Shown here one piece after another: positions 7,071-7,121 of a stretch of DNA of 7,121 nt. Under the pieces are notes generated by a model. The model saw nothing but the letters and a program-made list of their open reading frames with translations, was not told the DNA's origin and did not search any database. Source of the stretch: JANWZL01 sp037445185 (GTDB lineage: Bacteria > Pseudomonadota > Gammaproteobacteria > Burkholderiales > Thiobacillaceae). Where the stretch lies: assembly GCA_037445185.1 (NCBI GenBank), contig JBBIKZ010000120.1, positions 1 to 7,121 on the forward strand, written 5' to 3'. The position numbers were made by a program, and so were the translations under genes. The stretch's first letter is position 1, and every line of letters starts with the position of its first letter.

Positions 7071-7121
7071 TAGACGATAATGATATATGAATGAGAGCGT
7101 TTAATGCAATTATCAATGCGA
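7071..7121 (-). promoter_or_regulatory. AT-rich upstream region, possible atp promoter
   Basis: This 51-bp stretch has about 31% G+C and stands out sharply from the GC-rich operon. On the minus strand it contains TATCAT at 7085-7080, a 5/6 match to the -10 consensus, with a weak -35-like TTGCAT at 7109-7104 spaced 18 bp away. TTGATA at 7116-7111 is a better -35 match but has no fitting -10 element at normal spacing. If TATCAT is used, transcription would start only a few bases before the atpI ATG. The true promoter may instead lie beyond the window edge. Confidence 0.3.

Noticed and set aside
7076..7114. Inverted repeat GATAAT/ATTATC flanking the possible promoter
   Set aside because: The arms are only 6 bp and 27 bp apart in AT-rich sequence, which is easily due to chance.
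6913..7116. Minus-strand frame that starts with TTG at 7116 and overlaps the atpI start
   Set aside because: It is out of frame with atpI, turns into Arg/Gly-rich shadow sequence, and matches no protein that I recognise.
7101..7116. Possible FNR-type site (TTGAT followed by ATTAA on the minus strand)
   Set aside because: The spacing is 6 rather than 4, and the second half-site does not match ATCAA, so this is only a half-site resemblance in AT-rich DNA.

Overview
This window holds a complete F-type (F1Fo) H+-ATP synthase operon. All genes lie on the minus strand and read from right to left in the order atpI-atpB-atpE-atpF-atpH-atpA-atpG-atpD-atpC. All nine frames are intact, and each protein can be recognised from family motifs and near-standard length. 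The gene order, a 513-residue alpha subunit, a 156-residue b subunit and close motif similarity to the E. coli subunits point to a Gammaproteobacterium. The coding DNA is clearly GC-rich, with strong G/C use at third positions, so this is not a close enteric relative. A Chromatiales-like or similar high-GC gammaproteobacterium is a guess.

Layout from the promoter side: positions 7071-7121 form an AT-rich stretch upstream of atpI that may hold the promoter. The Fo genes follow: atpI (6717-7070), atpB subunit a (5857-6699), atpE subunit c (5578-5814) and atpF subunit b (5072-5542). Next come the F1 genes: atpH delta (4533-5069), atpA alpha (2970-4511), atpG gamma (2092-2958), atpD beta (670-2049) and atpC epsilon (168-593). 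Gaps are short (2 to 42 nt) except for 76 nt between atpD and atpC. Positions 1-167 lie beyond the operon and contain no gene I can support.

Together the products form one membrane machine. Subunits a and the c-ring carry protons through the membrane. Subunits b and delta form the stator. Gamma and epsilon form the rotor stalk, and alpha3beta3 makes or hydrolyses ATP. AtpI is an accessory membrane protein linked to c-ring assembly or stability. The ion-binding residues look like the proton type.

I see no new gene system here. The unusual signals are non-coding structures laid over the operon: (1) a terminator-like hairpin with a T-run inside atpI, in the sense direction; (2) a near-ideal four-run G-quadruplex motif on the template strand of the atpD-atpC spacer; (3) a 7-bp all-GC hairpin beside it; (4) a possible structure around the atpA start codon that also involves the atpH stop; and (5) an atpI start with no visible Shine-Dalgarno sequence.
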